Both the position numbers and the translations under genes were made by a program. Positions 29,364 through 39,176 of a stretch of DNA of 64,000 nt are shown here, in pieces. This DNA comes from Amoebophilaceae bacterium. GTDB lineage: Bacteria; Bacteroidota; Bacteroidia; Cytophagales; Amoebophilaceae. Below the pieces are notes generated by a model. The model was not told where the DNA came from. It ran no database searches and saw only the letters and a list, made by a program, of their open reading frames with translations. Numbering within the stretch: the stretch's first letter is position 1; the number at the start of each line of letters is the position of its first letter. The stretch spans positions 1 to 64,000 of the forward strand of contig JALOLY010000002.1 of NCBI GenBank assembly GCA_025455725.1, written 5' to 3'.

Positions 29364-30680
29364 ATGCTCTGGATACAAATGACTATAGTGTTACTTGCCA
29401 TTTTTTTGGGTGCCAGACTGCAAGGAATCAGCTTAGGCATCATGGGTGGTCTGGGATTAGCCATCCTGGCTTTTATTTTTCAGGTGAAGCCTACCGATCC
29501 TCCAACAGAGGTGCTGATGATTGTCACTGCCGTCGTTACTGCTTCAAGCACTTTAGAAGCGGCAGGCGGGTTGCGCTACTTAACCACACTAGCAGAGCGA
29601 TTCATTAGGCGATATCCGCATAGAATCACTTTTTTGAGCCCACTGATCGTATACCTATTTACCCTACTGGGAGGCACTGGCCATACCCTCTACGCCATAC
29701 TCCCCGTAATTGCTGATGTAGCCAAGGACGTGGGTGTGCGCCCCTCCAGACCTCTGTCGATGGCTGTTATTGCTGCCCAGCAAGCTGTACTGGCTAGCCC
29801 AATATCTGCACCCATTGCACTTGTGGTAGGGCTTTTCGCACCCTACGGCATAGGTCTGATAGATATCCTGAAAGTATGCGTCCCTGCCACTTTTGGAGGT
29901 GTTTTGTTGGCTACCCTCGTAGTGAACAAGTGGGGAAAAGAGTTGCATGAAGATCCCGCATACCTGCGAAGGGTACAAGGTGCACAACAGAAGGCGGAAG
30001 CACAGACTGTAAAAACCGATCCTGTACCAAGCACAGCGAAACGTTCTGTAACTTTATTTGCACTGGGGATTACCATCGTCATGTTGTGTGGTGTTTGGAA
30101 GGGATTACGACCAAGTTGGGAAATAGATGGGACCAGGCAGCCAATGGCGATGTCGGTCGTGATTGAGATCATGATGCTGTCTATTGCAGCTTTGATTGTA
30201 CTGTTGTGTAAGTTGGATCCCAAAGAGATCGTGAAAAGCAATGTTTTTAGCTCAGGTATTCAGGCTGTTATAGCTATTCTGGGAATTTCGTGGCTAGGAG
30301 ATACTTTTATCACAACCAATAAGGAGGAGATCCTGGTAGCAGTTCAGGCTCAAATCACGCAAAAACCTTGGCAGTTCAGTCTACTGCTTTTTCTGATGTC
30401 TATCCTGCTCGTCAGTCAGACTGCTACCATCCGTGCCGTCATACCTCTCGGCATTGCCTTGGGACTTCCCGCGCCTGCGTTACTGGCTGCATTGCCCGCC
30501 GTTAATGGTTTGTTTTTTATCCCTAACTATCCTACGCTGCTCGCTGCCATAAGCTTGGATAGTACGGGTACTACCCGTGTGGGTAAGTTCGTGCTGAATC
30601 ATAGTTTTATGATACCTGGCCTTGTGGCTACTACCACAGCGGTAGTCATTGCAGGGGCGCTGGTCAAGTTATTTTTCTAG
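29364..30680 (+). CDS. Anaerobic C4-dicarboxylate transporter, DcuA/DcuB family
   Basis: 438 residues with about ten or more membrane segments. The family signature is clear: TLLGGTGHTLYAILPVIADV, then VRPSRPLSMAVIAAQQAVL and ASPISAPIALVV, with a C-terminal region LPAVNGLFFIPNYPTL. DcuA/DcuB carriers exchange or import succinate, fumarate, malate or aspartate across the inner membrane. A lone carrier of this type fits uptake of host dicarboxylates or aspartate. DcuA versus DcuB cannot be told apart by eye. ATG start after a purine-rich GGAG at 29359. No regulator gene is next to it. Confidence 0.88.
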   Translation: MLWIQMTIVLLAIFLGARLQGISLGIMGGLGLAILAFIFQVKPTDPPTEVLMIVTAVVTASSTLEAAGGLRYLTTLAERFIRRYPHRITFLSPLIVYLFTLLGGTGHTLYAILPVIADVAKDVGVRPSRPLSMAVIAAQQAVLASPISAPIALVVGLFAPYGIGLIDILKVCVPATFGGVLLATLVVNKWGKELHEDPAYLRRVQGAQQKAEAQTVKTDPVPSTAKRSVTLFALGITIVMLCGVWKGLRPSWEIDGTRQPMAMSVVIEIMMLSIAALIVLLCKLDPKEIVKSNVFSSGIQAVIAILGISWLGDTFITTNKEEILVAVQAQITQKPWQFSLLLFLMSILLVSQTATIRAVIPLGIALGLPAPALLAALPAVNGLFFIPNYPTLLAAISLDSTGTTRVGKFVLNHSFMIPGLVATTTAVVIAGALVKLFF

Positions 30681-31154
30681 ACTATACGACTTTCTCAAGA
30701 CCGTATTGATTACCACAAAGCAGCTACATCATGCTCCCAGATAAGTGGTGCTCTCGGGGGGCTTCGCCTTGTCATAAGCGGTGCAGACACTACAAGTAGA
30801 AAACTAGTAACTTTCTTCACTTGCCCACCTTCAGTGTACTCCAATAGAGGAGAGTCTTCGCCTAAGGACACGGTTGTGGCAGCTCTGCGCCTCTGTGAAC
30901 AACTTTTTTGATTTCCTTTTGCGTGATAAGCAAAAAACACCTCCAACAAGGAGCATTGATCAACCAGCGCTCAAGCACCCTACAGCGTTCGGTGCGTTCT
31001 GTGAGTGTGGCTATGCCTGAGGTGCCTCTTGATATTTTGAGGACATCTTAGTAGAGGAAGTCAAGATGCAATATGATGGTAGCAGCAACGGGCACGTCAG
31101 CGGGCCGACCAGGACAAACGACTAGCACCGTACGTAGCTCCTGAGTGCCGCAAT
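30681..31154. other. Spacer with possible decayed minus-strand gene
   Basis: 474 bp between the dicarboxylate carrier and psd. On the minus strand, one frame reads RTVLVVCPGRPADVPVAAT then, after a stop, SGIATLTERTERCRVLERWL and ITQKEIKKVV; another reads SLGEDSPLLEYTEGGQVKKV. The frames abut in the same order, which suggests a frameshifted gene, but I cannot name it. Confidence 0.3.
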
Positions 31155-31814
31155 CTAGAGTTCTGCTAGTACAGAACTGCCGCCCTTAACTTTTTGCCCT
31201 AGGCTCACTCTGAGTTTCGCATCGAGCGGGAGAAAAACATCTACCCTAGAACCAAACTTGATGAAACCACACTCACTGCCCTGCTGCACTCGATCACCCT
31301 CTCGAACGTAGGATTTAATTCTTCTAGCAATAAAACCTGCGATCTGACGAAAAAGAACTTGCACGCCTTGCGCATGCTCAACCACAATCGTAGTACGCTC
31401 GTTTTTAGTACTAGATTTGGGATGCCAGGCTACTAAATATCTCCCTGGGTGGTACTTGAAAAACTTAACAATACCGGAGATAGGATTCCTATTGACGTGC
31501 ACATTGAAGGGAGACATGAACACGCTTATCTGTACGCGGTTGTCTCGCAAATATTCGTCCTCGTATACTTCCTGAATTGCCACTACTGTCCCGTCTGCAG
31601 GTGCTAGTACATAGGCTTCTCGCTGTGAGATGACTCGGTATGGGTTGCGAAAAAAGTAGATGAGCCACGCGTAAAGCAGCACACTCACAGCCGTGAACGA
31701 GGCATAATACCGGTGTGCCGTCGCACCATACCTGAAAAGAACAACAGAATGTATGCTTAGTAAAAAAACGGAGGCAGCTAATAAAATAGCCCTTCCCTCT
31801 CTGTGGATACGCAT
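31155..31814 (-). CDS. psd: Phosphatidylserine decarboxylase proenzyme
   Basis: 219 residues; makes phosphatidylethanolamine from phosphatidylserine in the inner membrane. Two N-terminal hydrophobic segments (about 8-24 and 38-54) are followed by the catalytic domain with APADGTVV, PFNVHVNRNPISG and the self-cleavage motif FGSR near residue 187, where cleavage between Gly and Ser would form the pyruvoyl group. The short length fits the PSD-A type usual in Bacteroidota. It follows cdsA by 134 bp on the same strand, so phospholipid genes are clustered. ATG start. Confidence 0.93.
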   Translation of the reverse strand: MRIHREGRAILLAASVFLLSIHSVVLFRYGATAHRYYASFTAVSVLLYAWLIYFFRNPYRVISQREAYVLAPADGTVVAIQEVYEDEYLRDNRVQISVFMSPFNVHVNRNPISGIVKFFKYHPGRYLVAWHPKSSTKNERTTIVVEHAQGVQVLFRQIAGFIARRIKSYVREGDRVQQGSECGFIKFGSRVDVFLPLDAKLRVSLGQKVKGGSSVLAEL

Positions 31815-31948
31815 CTCGTACTGATTTGGCCAGCTTTTCTCGGGGAACTGCCCGTCTATGTGTAGAAACGGCTTCTCCTACTGGAGGCAGTGCAAGTTAC
31901 AACTTTTATCTACGTATGTCTATCAATAGGGAAGTCATACTACATCGC

Positions 31949-32770
31949 TCATGACAACAACTTTACGAAAACCACTATGAAAGGGATGGTTAGCAAAAAG
32001 CTATCGAACCTGTCTAGCCAACCTCCGTGCCCAGGAAGAGCACGCCCAGAGTCTTTAATCTTGAGGCTTCTCTTAAGCATTGATTCGACCAAGTCGCCAT
32101 AAGTGCCAGCTATCACCGTGATGCCACCAATGCCCAGCCACCCCGCCAAATCTATGATACTGAAGTAGTGAGCAATAGTGTAACTCACGACCAGTGTCAT
32201 GGTGGCACCTCCTAAAGCCCCTTCCCAAGATTTCTGGGGCGATATACGTTCGAAGAGTCTGCGTTTTCCTACGCTCGTACCTACCAAGTAAGCACCTGTA
32301 TCATTGGCCCACAGGGTCAGTAAAATGCCTATCACCATTTCGTATCTGTAAGTACCTGTAGCAAAAGCAATCATATGGAGCAAGACAAATGGCCCACCCA
32401 CATAAACAATGCCCAGCAGTGTGTAGGCAATATTAGTAAAGGGAATCGGCCCCTTTTTGTGAAGTTCGGTAGGGAAAACAAGGGCGACCACGGGACACAG
32501 TAGGTAGAGGTAGTTGCCAGCTAGTTGCCCACTGGCATGCATAAATACGAGTACATAGGTCAAAATAGCTCCCCCGATCCCCAAAAATTTGTTGGGACGT
32601 ATGCCACTAAGGTCAGCCAACCGATAAAATTCTAGCATGGTCGACACGGCAACAAAAAGAAAGAGTAAAAAGTAGCTCCAGAGACTCCACGATATACAAG
32701 CGATGACAACGGGGACAGCAACCAATGCGAAGAGCACTCTCTTAACAATATTGCTATACCGTAAGGACAT
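31949..32770 (-). CDS. cdsA: Phosphatidate cytidylyltransferase (CDP-diglyceride synthase)
   Basis: 273 residues with about seven or eight membrane segments. The signature near the C terminus is clear: SMLKRSLKIKDSGRALPGHG followed by GWLDRFDS, preceded by NDTGAYLVG and ISPQKSWEG. It makes CDP-diacylglycerol, the precursor for phospholipids, from phosphatidate and CTP. The ATG at 32768-32770 is preferred over a TTG 12 bp upstream. Downstream psd is on the same strand. Confidence 0.94.
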   Translation of the reverse strand: MSLRYSNIVKRVLFALVAVPVVIACISWSLWSYFLLFLFVAVSTMLEFYRLADLSGIRPNKFLGIGGAILTYVLVFMHASGQLAGNYLYLLCPVVALVFPTELHKKGPIPFTNIAYTLLGIVYVGGPFVLLHMIAFATGTYRYEMVIGILLTLWANDTGAYLVGTSVGKRRLFERISPQKSWEGALGGATMTLVVSYTIAHYFSIIDLAGWLGIGGITVIAGTYGDLVESMLKRSLKIKDSGRALPGHGGWLDRFDSFLLTIPFIVVFVKLLS

Positions 32771-32981
32771 TAATTTGCGCAATGTCTGGTTATGATCGAT
32801 GGCCTTTACGAGTAATGGGGATCAAAAGGGCATACCCCCGGGATTTGGGATTGACTATTATATCTTCCAAAGGTACACTTTCCTCGGTAAATACTTTATT
32901 TTCATTATCACAGCACCAAGACTAATGTGAAGGTGTTAGCGGCTACTGCCGGGCCCTTCTAGAGAATCTTAGACTACGGTT

Positions 32982-33671
32982 ATGTTACAAGATTTTATCA
33001 ATTTGTTCTTTCCGCATTACTGTTTGACTTGTCAAGAGATACTTGTAAAAGGGGAAACATTGATCTGTACAGTTTGTTTCCTTGATCTTCCCCCAACAAC
33101 CTGCCACCAAGAGCCTGAGAACATAGTCGCCCAAAGACTCGCCGGTAGACTACCCATCAGTCATGCCATGGCACTGTACAAATTCCGAAAATCAGGTAAG
33201 GTGCAATGCCTACTCCATCATTTGAAGTATGGGAACAAACCGTTAATAGGAAAAGTACTGGGCAGAAGATTTGGCGCCCTTTTCAAGGAAGCACATGGAG
33301 GTGCAACATTGGATCTCATCATTCCCGTTCCCTTGCACAGCAGTAAGCTTCGGAAAAGGGGCTACAACCAAAGTGACTTTTTTGCACAAGGAATTGCTGA
33401 AGTGCTACACATCCCTTGGAGCAACCAGCATCTTAAACGCGCCACAAAGGCAGTTACACAAACAAAAATGAGTAAGTTAGAGCGCTTTAAAAGTGTGGAA
33501 AATGCTTTTGTGGCGACAAACATTTCAAGCCTACACAACAAGCACATCCTTCTGGTGGATGACGTCATGACAACAGGGGCCACGCTAGAGGCCTGTGGCT
33601 TAGTATTGTTAGCTGCTGGAATCAAGGAACTTAGTGTGGCCACCATAGCAGTGACAACATCAAGCTATTGA
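32982..33671 (+). CDS. ComF family phosphoribosyltransferase-like protein
   Basis: 229 residues. An N-terminal zinc-ribbon-like pair CLTC and CTVC (residues 14-32) precedes a phosphoribosyltransferase fold with PVPLHSSKLRKRGYNQS and the PRPP-binding motif ILLVDDVMTTGAT. ComF proteins assist DNA uptake in naturally competent species, but in most Bacteroidota the role is unproven. No other competence gene is in the window. ATG start; single gene. Confidence 0.9.
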   Translation: MLQDFINLFFPHYCLTCQEILVKGETLICTVCFLDLPPTTCHQEPENIVAQRLAGRLPISHAMALYKFRKSGKVQCLLHHLKYGNKPLIGKVLGRRFGALFKEAHGGATLDLIIPVPLHSSKLRKRGYNQSDFFAQGIAEVLHIPWSNQHLKRATKAVTQTKMSKLERFKSVENAFVATNISSLHNKHILLVDDVMTTGATLEACGLVLLAAGIKELSVATIAVTTSSY

Positions 33672-34061
33672 TCATCAAGCCCCGCTAATCATTGTGTACC
33701 TGAACCCAGCTATTGTATCAAAATACACATGGCCTAGGTACCTTTTCATGCTCCATGGAAGTCAATAACCATAATCTTGCTAGGCCATTTTTTTGATAGT
33801 TTCGGGGTTTTTGTCAATCAATACGGCGTTGTTTTGGCCATGACGTTCTGCTGCGGGAGGGTACAGTGTACTGCATCGTCTTATGATGAGTTAAAGTTTT
33901 CAGCATCTTAGGATGAGATCAGTCTGTAAAAGTCGCATGCCTACTCATAGACATCACCACCAACAACATCACACCCAAAAGATCAGCGCAGCAGTTGTGG
34001 TACCTAAGGGCTACGCGTTCATTGTGACCATACGCCATGGCTTTCCTTGCCTATTTGGATG
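33672..34061. other. Spacer without recognisable gene
   Basis: 390 bp between two convergent genes. A 69-codon plus-strand frame from 33913 begins in a His-rich stretch and overlaps the end of the SPOR gene; it has no recognised motif. A short palindrome GTACAGTGTAC near 33861 is probably chance. Confidence 0.45.
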
Positions 34062-34640
34062 CTACTCGTCGAGCTCTAGCACGGAGGGTGTGGGGCTTTT
34101 CAGCCTTTTGCTAAATGTATAGGGCCTGTTGGGAAAACATATAGGCCTAATAATCGCTTGAGGCACGTACTTCCTGATAGCCGCATAAGTAGGGTAAGCC
34201 TCTAACTTACTCAAGAACTTCCCAACCCGTACCGTGTAGCGAGGCAAATCATAGCTTACCCTAGGTGTCATGGTGGGATATCGTGTATGTAGCCTACTTC
34301 TTATTTTAAATGCTTCCTCTCTATTGCCCCCTGTATACACTTGAATCGTGTAACCATGGACATACTTGACATGTTCATTGGCTACCTTCTTGCGTGCTAG
34401 TAGGTAGTCGAGCTGGTCGGTAACCGCGTCAATAGGGGCTACGTGGGCATATTTTTCCTGATGCTCTATTTGCACAGGCTTTGGAGTCGTCAACTTGGCT
34501 ACCTCAAACTTTCTTCTGTGTGCAGCAAGATTTTCGCTATAGGTACTCTGAGGCTTGTCTTTACGCCATGCACCAGCCGTCGCTGTCGCAAATAATAACA
34601 GTGCTAGGTATACATGACGTCTCGTTGGGTGATCGACCAT
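34062..34640 (-). CDS. Exported SPOR-domain protein
   Basis: 192 residues. A signal peptide (residues 1-24, ending TATAGA) exports it to the periplasm. A charged linker (25-90) leads to a SPOR domain (about 93-170): GYTIQVYTGGNREEAFKIRS, then YTVRVGKF and YAAIRKYVPQAIIRP. SPOR domains bind glycan strands lacking stem peptides, often at division sites, which fits a cell that keeps peptidoglycan. The last 20 residues are Lys/Pro-rich. Single gene; ATG start. Confidence 0.82.
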   Translation of the reverse strand: MVDHPTRRHVYLALLLFATATAGAWRKDKPQSTYSENLAAHRRKFEVAKLTTPKPVQIEHQEKYAHVAPIDAVTDQLDYLLARKKVANEHVKYVHGYTIQVYTGGNREEAFKIRSRLHTRYPTMTPRVSYDLPRYTVRVGKFLSKLEAYPTYAAIRKYVPQAIIRPICFPNRPYTFSKRLKSPTPSVLELDE

Positions 34641-34986
34641 ATTTTTGTTTGCTCACTTTTTTATCAACCCTTGGGAACCGATTTCTGAAGGTGCTGATAC
34701 GCTCTTTACGTACTTACCAAGGCTCTAAATAAAACATTCTCTAATTTTACGGCCTATTGTGTAAAATGAATGAGATATCCTCATACTGCTCCTTACAACC
34801 AGATCAAAACACCCGCCCCCCGTCATAGAGGTGGCTATATGCAGGCGCCGAACACTCAAAATAACCCCCCAAAAGAATAACAGCCCTGGTATGGCTTTCG
34901 CATAAGAGCCTCCCAACAACGGGGAAATAAATAAGGCCTTGGTGGAGTGCGATACGCTATAGGGTGTACACATGACGCAACCAGAC
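34641..34986. other. Spacer without recognisable gene
   Basis: 346 bp between the SPOR gene and asd, both on the minus strand. Open frames of up to 82 codons occur on the minus strand without recognisable motifs. No RNA gene or terminator recognised. Confidence 0.45.
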
Positions 34987-35976
34987 CTACGTTATCAACC
35001 GTTGTATAGACTCAGCAATCTGTACGGCATTAGTGGCCGCTCCTTTGCGCAAATTATCTGCTACAATCCACAAATTCAGCGTACAGGGCTGTGAATAATC
35101 TCTTCGGATGCGTCCCACAAATACTGCATCTTGATGCCGAGCGTAAAGAGGCATGGGATACTGGTGCTGCGCAGCACTGTCTTGTACAACAACACCTGGA
35201 GTTTTATTGAGTAAGTGGGTGACCTCATGAAGGTCAAACTCCTTGGCCAGCTCCACATTAACAGCCAGAGAATGGCCGCCTAGTACAGGTACCCTAACAG
35301 CTGTAGCGGTTATGCGAATCGATACATCTCCTAATATCTTCTGCGTCTCGTTTACAAGCTTGATTTCTTCCTTGGTATAACCGTTATCCAAAAACTCATC
35401 AATATGAGGAATGACATTAAGGTCAATAGGATAAGGATAAGCCTGGGGTACATCGGTTACTCCTTGACGCTCTGCCATCAGCTGTCCGACAGCTATTTTG
35501 CCAGTACCCGTCACAGCCTGATAAGTGGCTATCACCATGCGCCGCAGTCCATAATACTGGTGCAAGGGGGCTAAAGCCATAACAAGCTGAATGGTGGAAC
35601 AATTGGGATTGGCAATGAGCTTGTCATTGGCCTGGAGAAGACGTCCATTGACCTCGGGCACAATTAACTTGCAATCTGGATGCATGCGCCAAGCTGCAGA
35701 ATTATCAATGGTTATGGCACCTGCCGCAACAAAAATAGGAACCCAGGTTGTAGATGTTGCCTGATCTGCAGCAAATATTATCAAGGTAGGTTGTGCTGCT
35801 AGTGCTGCTTCTAAGCTAATAATCTCGTGGGACTCTCCTGCCCATTGTAGGGCCTGGCCTACGGAACCAGAAGAGGCCACCAGGAGCAAAGACTGCAGCG
35901 GAAAACGATGCTCCTCCAAGACATGCAAAATCTCTTGACCGACGAGGCCGGTAGCACCCACAAGAGCAAGCTTCAT
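34987..35976 (-). CDS. asd: Aspartate-semialdehyde dehydrogenase
   Basis: 329 residues; reduces aspartyl phosphate to the semialdehyde, the substrate of DapA. The N-terminal NADP-binding motif LALVGATGLVGQEIL, the catalytic cysteine in NPNCSTIQ, and the substrate motifs QAVTGTG and GGHSLAVNVE (with the active-site His) are visible. The ATG at 35974-35976 is used, since the Rossmann strand begins at residue 2; the frame extends 19 codons upstream. With dapA at 43614 and a DAP-type murE at 54740, it marks a retained diaminopimelate route. Confidence 0.94.
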   Translation of the reverse strand: MKLALVGATGLVGQEILHVLEEHRFPLQSLLLVASSGSVGQALQWAGESHEIISLEAALAAQPTLIIFAADQATSTTWVPIFVAAGAITIDNSAAWRMHPDCKLIVPEVNGRLLQANDKLIANPNCSTIQLVMALAPLHQYYGLRRMVIATYQAVTGTGKIAVGQLMAERQGVTDVPQAYPYPIDLNVIPHIDEFLDNGYTKEEIKLVNETQKILGDVSIRITATAVRVPVLGGHSLAVNVELAKEFDLHEVTHLLNKTPGVVVQDSAAQHQYPMPLYARHQDAVFVGRIRRDYSQPCTLNLWIVADNLRKGAATNAVQIAESIQRLIT

Positions 35977-36144
35977 ACACCTTACAGATTGTTTGAGTGG
36001 ATTGTCAATTTTGCACTCATCTTTGTTGGACAAGGCCTACCGGGGGCCTTTTCTACAGTGCCCCACAACAGCAACGCTCCGCGCTGCACGACGCGAGGTC
36101 TGCAAGTGAGTAATCATGTATAGAAGCTCATCGACCGTTCAACC
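35977..36144. other. Short spacer
   Basis: Region upstream of asd (minus) and of a small plus-strand ORF. No clear promoter match found. Confidence 0.4.
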
Positions 36145-36318
36145 ATGTCACCTTTTGACCAGAAATTGGGCCAAGACCCCGCGTTTGATTTTTCTAACCA
36201 TATGCGCGGAACACACCAAGGAAACCGCACGCTAGTGTTAACCACAACTGATCAAAAAATCCTCCCAGTCCCGCATAAAATTTTTACGGGGGAAGTAACT
36301 ACAAATGCGTGTATCTAG
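36145..36318 (+). CDS. Possible 57-residue small protein, unknown
   Basis: An ATG-initiated frame reading MSPFDQKLGQDPAFDF, then NHMRGTHQGNRTLVLTTT and IPVPHKI-like LPVPHKIFTGEV, ending NACI. It is evenly composed and soluble, unlike translated noise, and fills the gap up to the convergent gpmI stop at 36320. No recognised family. Its short length and lack of a clear ribosome site keep confidence low. Confidence 0.35.
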   Translation: MSPFDQKLGQDPAFDFSNHMRGTHQGNRTLVLTTTDQKILPVPHKIFTGEVTTNACI

Positions 36319-36319
36319 T

Positions 36320-37858
36320 CTAAAAATCGCACAATGATTTTCCGGTCATGGCAGATGGGACAGGCACCCCCATACATTGCAAGATAGTAGGTGCTACATC
36401 AGCTAGCCTACCATTTTTTAATCGTCTCGGTACTTTTTGATCCACCAGCACACAGGGAACTGGGTATGCGGTGTGTGCAGTGTAAGGACGTCCCTGAGCT
36501 GTCAGCATCTTGTCAGCATTACCATGATCCGACACGATAAGTACAGCGTAGCTGTTTTCTATAGCTCTCCTGACCACTTTTTCCAAGCACTGGTCCACTA
36601 CTTCACAGGCTCGGACTGTAGCTTCAAAAATGCCCGTATGTCCTACCATATCTGCGTTGGAAAAGTTAAGACAAATGAAATCAACTCTTTTCTTCGAAAG
36701 TACTGGCAGCACTTTTTCTGTAATGTCAAGAGCAGCCATAGCAGGCGCCAGGTCGTAGGTAGTTACCCGAGGGGAGGTACACAGCACACGTTCTTCACCT
36801 GGGAAAGGCTCTTCCCTGCCTCCAGAAAAGAAATACGTGACGTGTGGATACTTCTCTGTTTCAGCAATTCTAAGTTGTCTTTTCCCATATTTGCTCAATA
36901 CTTCCCCCAATGTATCTTTCAAAATATTCTGCTCAAATAACGCCTTAACATGCTGAAATCGTTCATCGTAAGCCGTCATAGTCAGATAATGTAGCTTGAG
37001 TGGATGCATACCCAGCTTGGGTAGTGCTTCTTGGGTTAATGCTTGCGTAATCTGCCGACTTCTATCGGCCCTAAAATTAAAACAGAGCACTACATCGCCT
37101 TCCTGCAAGCATGCCTTGGGTGTGCCTTCCTGATTAGTCAGCAAAATGGGTTGTAAAAACTCATCCGTAATGCCCTGAGCATAAGATTGCTCAATGGCCC
37201 TTTGCCAGTCTTGTACATGCGTGCCTTTGCCATGAACTAACGTATCGTAGGCGACCTTGGTTCGCCCCCAACGTCGATCTCGGTCCATGGCATAATAGCG
37301 GCCCATCACCGAAGCTAATTGCCCTGTCATCGTGCTCTGCAACTGAGATTCTAAATCTGACAAAAATTGTATTGCACTTTGTGGCGCTGTATCTCTCCCA
37401 TCAGTAACCGCATGGATGAATAATCGCTCGATAGCATGATCTTTCGCTGCCTTACATATGGCTTTGAGGTGATCTAGATGAGCATGAACACCACCGTCAG
37501 AAACGAGACCCATGAGGTGTATGGCTTTTTGGTGTGTTTTGGAATAACTGAACGCAGACAGCAGCGCTTCGTTTTGGTAAAATTCTCCAGAAGCAATGGC
37601 CTTGTTGATACGACCTAAAGACTGGTCTACTACTCTACCCGCCCCCAAATTAATATGACCCACTTCAGAATTACCCACCTGGCCTTCTGGCAGTCCGACG
37701 GCTAAACCTGAGGCCAATAACTGACTAGAGGGATACTGTTGGTAAAGTGACTCGATAAAAGGCGTACTGGCCTTGTCAATGGCAGAATACTGTGGCTGAG
37801 GCGCAAGGCCCCAGCCATCCAAAATCAAGAGAATTAACTTCTTTTGTGTTGGCTGCAT
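36320..37858 (-). CDS. gpmI: 2,3-bisphosphoglycerate-independent phosphoglycerate mutase
   Basis: 512 residues; interconverts 3- and 2-phosphoglycerate using two Mn ions. Visible are the N-terminal metal motif LILDGWG, the catalytic serine in GNSEVGHINLGAGR, HAVTDGRDT, FNFRADRSRQ, FSGGREEPFPGE, NFSNADMVGHTG and the C-terminal DHGNADKM. The ATG at 37856-37858 is used; a GTG just before it is less likely. Shows that lower glycolysis or gluconeogenesis is at least partly kept. Single gene. Confidence 0.96.
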   Translation of the reverse strand: MQPTQKKLILLILDGWGLAPQPQYSAIDKASTPFIESLYQQYPSSQLLASGLAVGLPEGQVGNSEVGHINLGAGRVVDQSLGRINKAIASGEFYQNEALLSAFSYSKTHQKAIHLMGLVSDGGVHAHLDHLKAICKAAKDHAIERLFIHAVTDGRDTAPQSAIQFLSDLESQLQSTMTGQLASVMGRYYAMDRDRRWGRTKVAYDTLVHGKGTHVQDWQRAIEQSYAQGITDEFLQPILLTNQEGTPKACLQEGDVVLCFNFRADRSRQITQALTQEALPKLGMHPLKLHYLTMTAYDERFQHVKALFEQNILKDTLGEVLSKYGKRQLRIAETEKYPHVTYFFSGGREEPFPGEERVLCTSPRVTTYDLAPAMAALDITEKVLPVLSKKRVDFICLNFSNADMVGHTGIFEATVRACEVVDQCLEKVVRRAIENSYAVLIVSDHGNADKMLTAQGRPYTAHTAYPVPCVLVDQKVPRRLKNGRLADVAPTILQCMGVPVPSAMTGKSLCDF

Positions 37859-38016
37859 CACGATCTCGGCTATGGTAGGTTTGGGTGATTACTAAGTCTG
37901 CCTATCATCTTGTAATTGGAGAGCCAATGATGAGGAGGTCTGAGTAATTTGAGGGTTTTTCCTTTTTACATGACACCGATGCGTCAGTCTTAGACTACCT
38001 CGGCAAAGCGTAACAC

Positions 38017-38047
38017 TTGCCCGCACTGCCGACATTGCGTAAGTTTA
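38017..38047 (+). promoter_or_regulatory. Promoter candidate for recA
   Basis: TTG (38017-38019), a 20-nt spacer and TAAGTTTA (38040-38047) match the Bacteroidota promoter with one mismatch at the last base. The site is about 80 bp before the recA ATG. No LexA-type operator was recognised. Confidence 0.5.
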
Positions 38048-38126
38048 GCAAAAATTCAAGGTCAACTGATTACAAGTCTTCAACGACCCAAGATAGCCCC
38101 TGGGAGACGTGGCGGGTGTGTATCGA

Positions 38127-39176
38127 ATGGAAAAACTCATGAACGACAAGATAGAAAAATTAAAGGCCTTACAACTGACCATTGACAAAATAGAAAAGAC
38201 CTACGGCAAGGGAACGGTCATGAGGCTAAGTGATAGCAAAGTGGTAGACGTACCCGCAATCTCTACAGGCTCTCTGGGCTTAGACCTAGCACTAGGTATC
38301 GGTGGTATTCCTAGGGGAAGAATCATTGAAGTGTATGGTCCAGAGTCATCTGGCAAAACCACTCTGAGCCTCCATTGTATAGCTGAAGCACAGAAAACCG
38401 GTGGCATGGCTGCCTTCATTGACGCAGAACACGCCTTCGATAAAACATATGCCGAGAAGCTAGGCATCAACATAGAGAATTTACTCATTTCTCAGCCAGA
38501 CCATGGCGAACAAGCTCTGGAAATTGCAGAGCACCTCATTCGTTCTGGCACCATAGACATTATCGTCATTGACTCTGTAGCCGCTCTGGTGCCTCGAAGC
38601 GAACTAGAGGGCGATATGGGCGATAGCAAAATGGGCCTACAGGCCCGACTGATGTCTCAAGCGCTCAGAAAGCTAACGGGCGCCATCAGCAAAACGGGTT
38701 GCTCTTGTATCTTCATCAACCAACTTCGTGAGAAAATAGGGGTGTTATTTGGCAATCCTGAAACAACAACGGGCGGCAATGCGCTGAAGTTTTATGCCTC
38801 TGTGCGGCTAGACATCCGCAGATTGTCTCAAATAAAAGACAGTACCGGAGAATTATTGGGCAACCGCACCAAGGTGAAAGTGGTCAAGAATAAGGTTGCA
38901 CCGCCTTTCAAGGTTGTTGAGTTTGATATCATTTATGGAGAAGGTATTTCTAAAGTGGGAGAAATCGTCGATCTGGGTGTCGCTTTAAACGTTATCCAGA
39001 AAGCAGGGTCTTGGTTCTCTTACGAAGGCAATAAGCTTGCCCAAGGAAGAGATGCAGTTAAGGCGTTGTTACAGGATAATCATGAACTTCTGGACACATT
39101 ACAAGGCATTATTTATGCCCAAATACACAATGTGCCCTCTCATCAAGCCGTAGACAGTGAAGTACACACAGAATGA
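38127..39176 (+). CDS. recA: Recombinase RecA
   Basis: 349 residues; forms the filament on single-stranded DNA for homologous recombination. Visible: Walker [10 protein letters not shown], Walker [11 protein letters not shown], loop L1 [14 protein letters not shown], loop L2 region [20 protein letters not shown] and the C-terminal domain. The ATG at 38127 is chosen ([12 protein letters not shown]); a GTG at 38109 gives six extra residues and the ATG at 38139 removes four. Complete, which implies the repeat loci in this window could recombine. Confidence 0.96.
   Translation: MEKLMNDKIEKLKALQLTIDKIEKTYGKGTVMRLSDSKVVDVPAISTGSLGLDLALGIGGIPRGRIIEVYGPESSGKTTLSLHCIAEAQKTGGMAAFIDAEHAFDKTYAEKLGINIENLLISQPDHGEQALEIAEHLIRSGTIDIIVIDSVAALVPRSELEGDMGDSKMGLQARLMSQALRKLTGAISKTGCSCIFINQLREKIGVLFGNPETTTGGNALKFYASVRLDIRRLSQIKDSTGELLGNRTKVKVVKNKVAPPFKVVEFDIIYGEGISKVGEIVDLGVALNVIQKAGSWFSYEGNKLAQGRDAVKALLQDNHELLDTLQGIIYAQIHNVPSHQAVDSEVHTE

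Noticed and set aside
33913..34122. 69-residue His-rich plus-strand ORF
   Set aside because: No motif, overlaps the SPOR gene's 3' end, and lacks a promoter or ribosome site.
36437..36940. 167-residue plus-strand frame
   Set aside because: Antisense to gpmI, which has full catalytic motifs.
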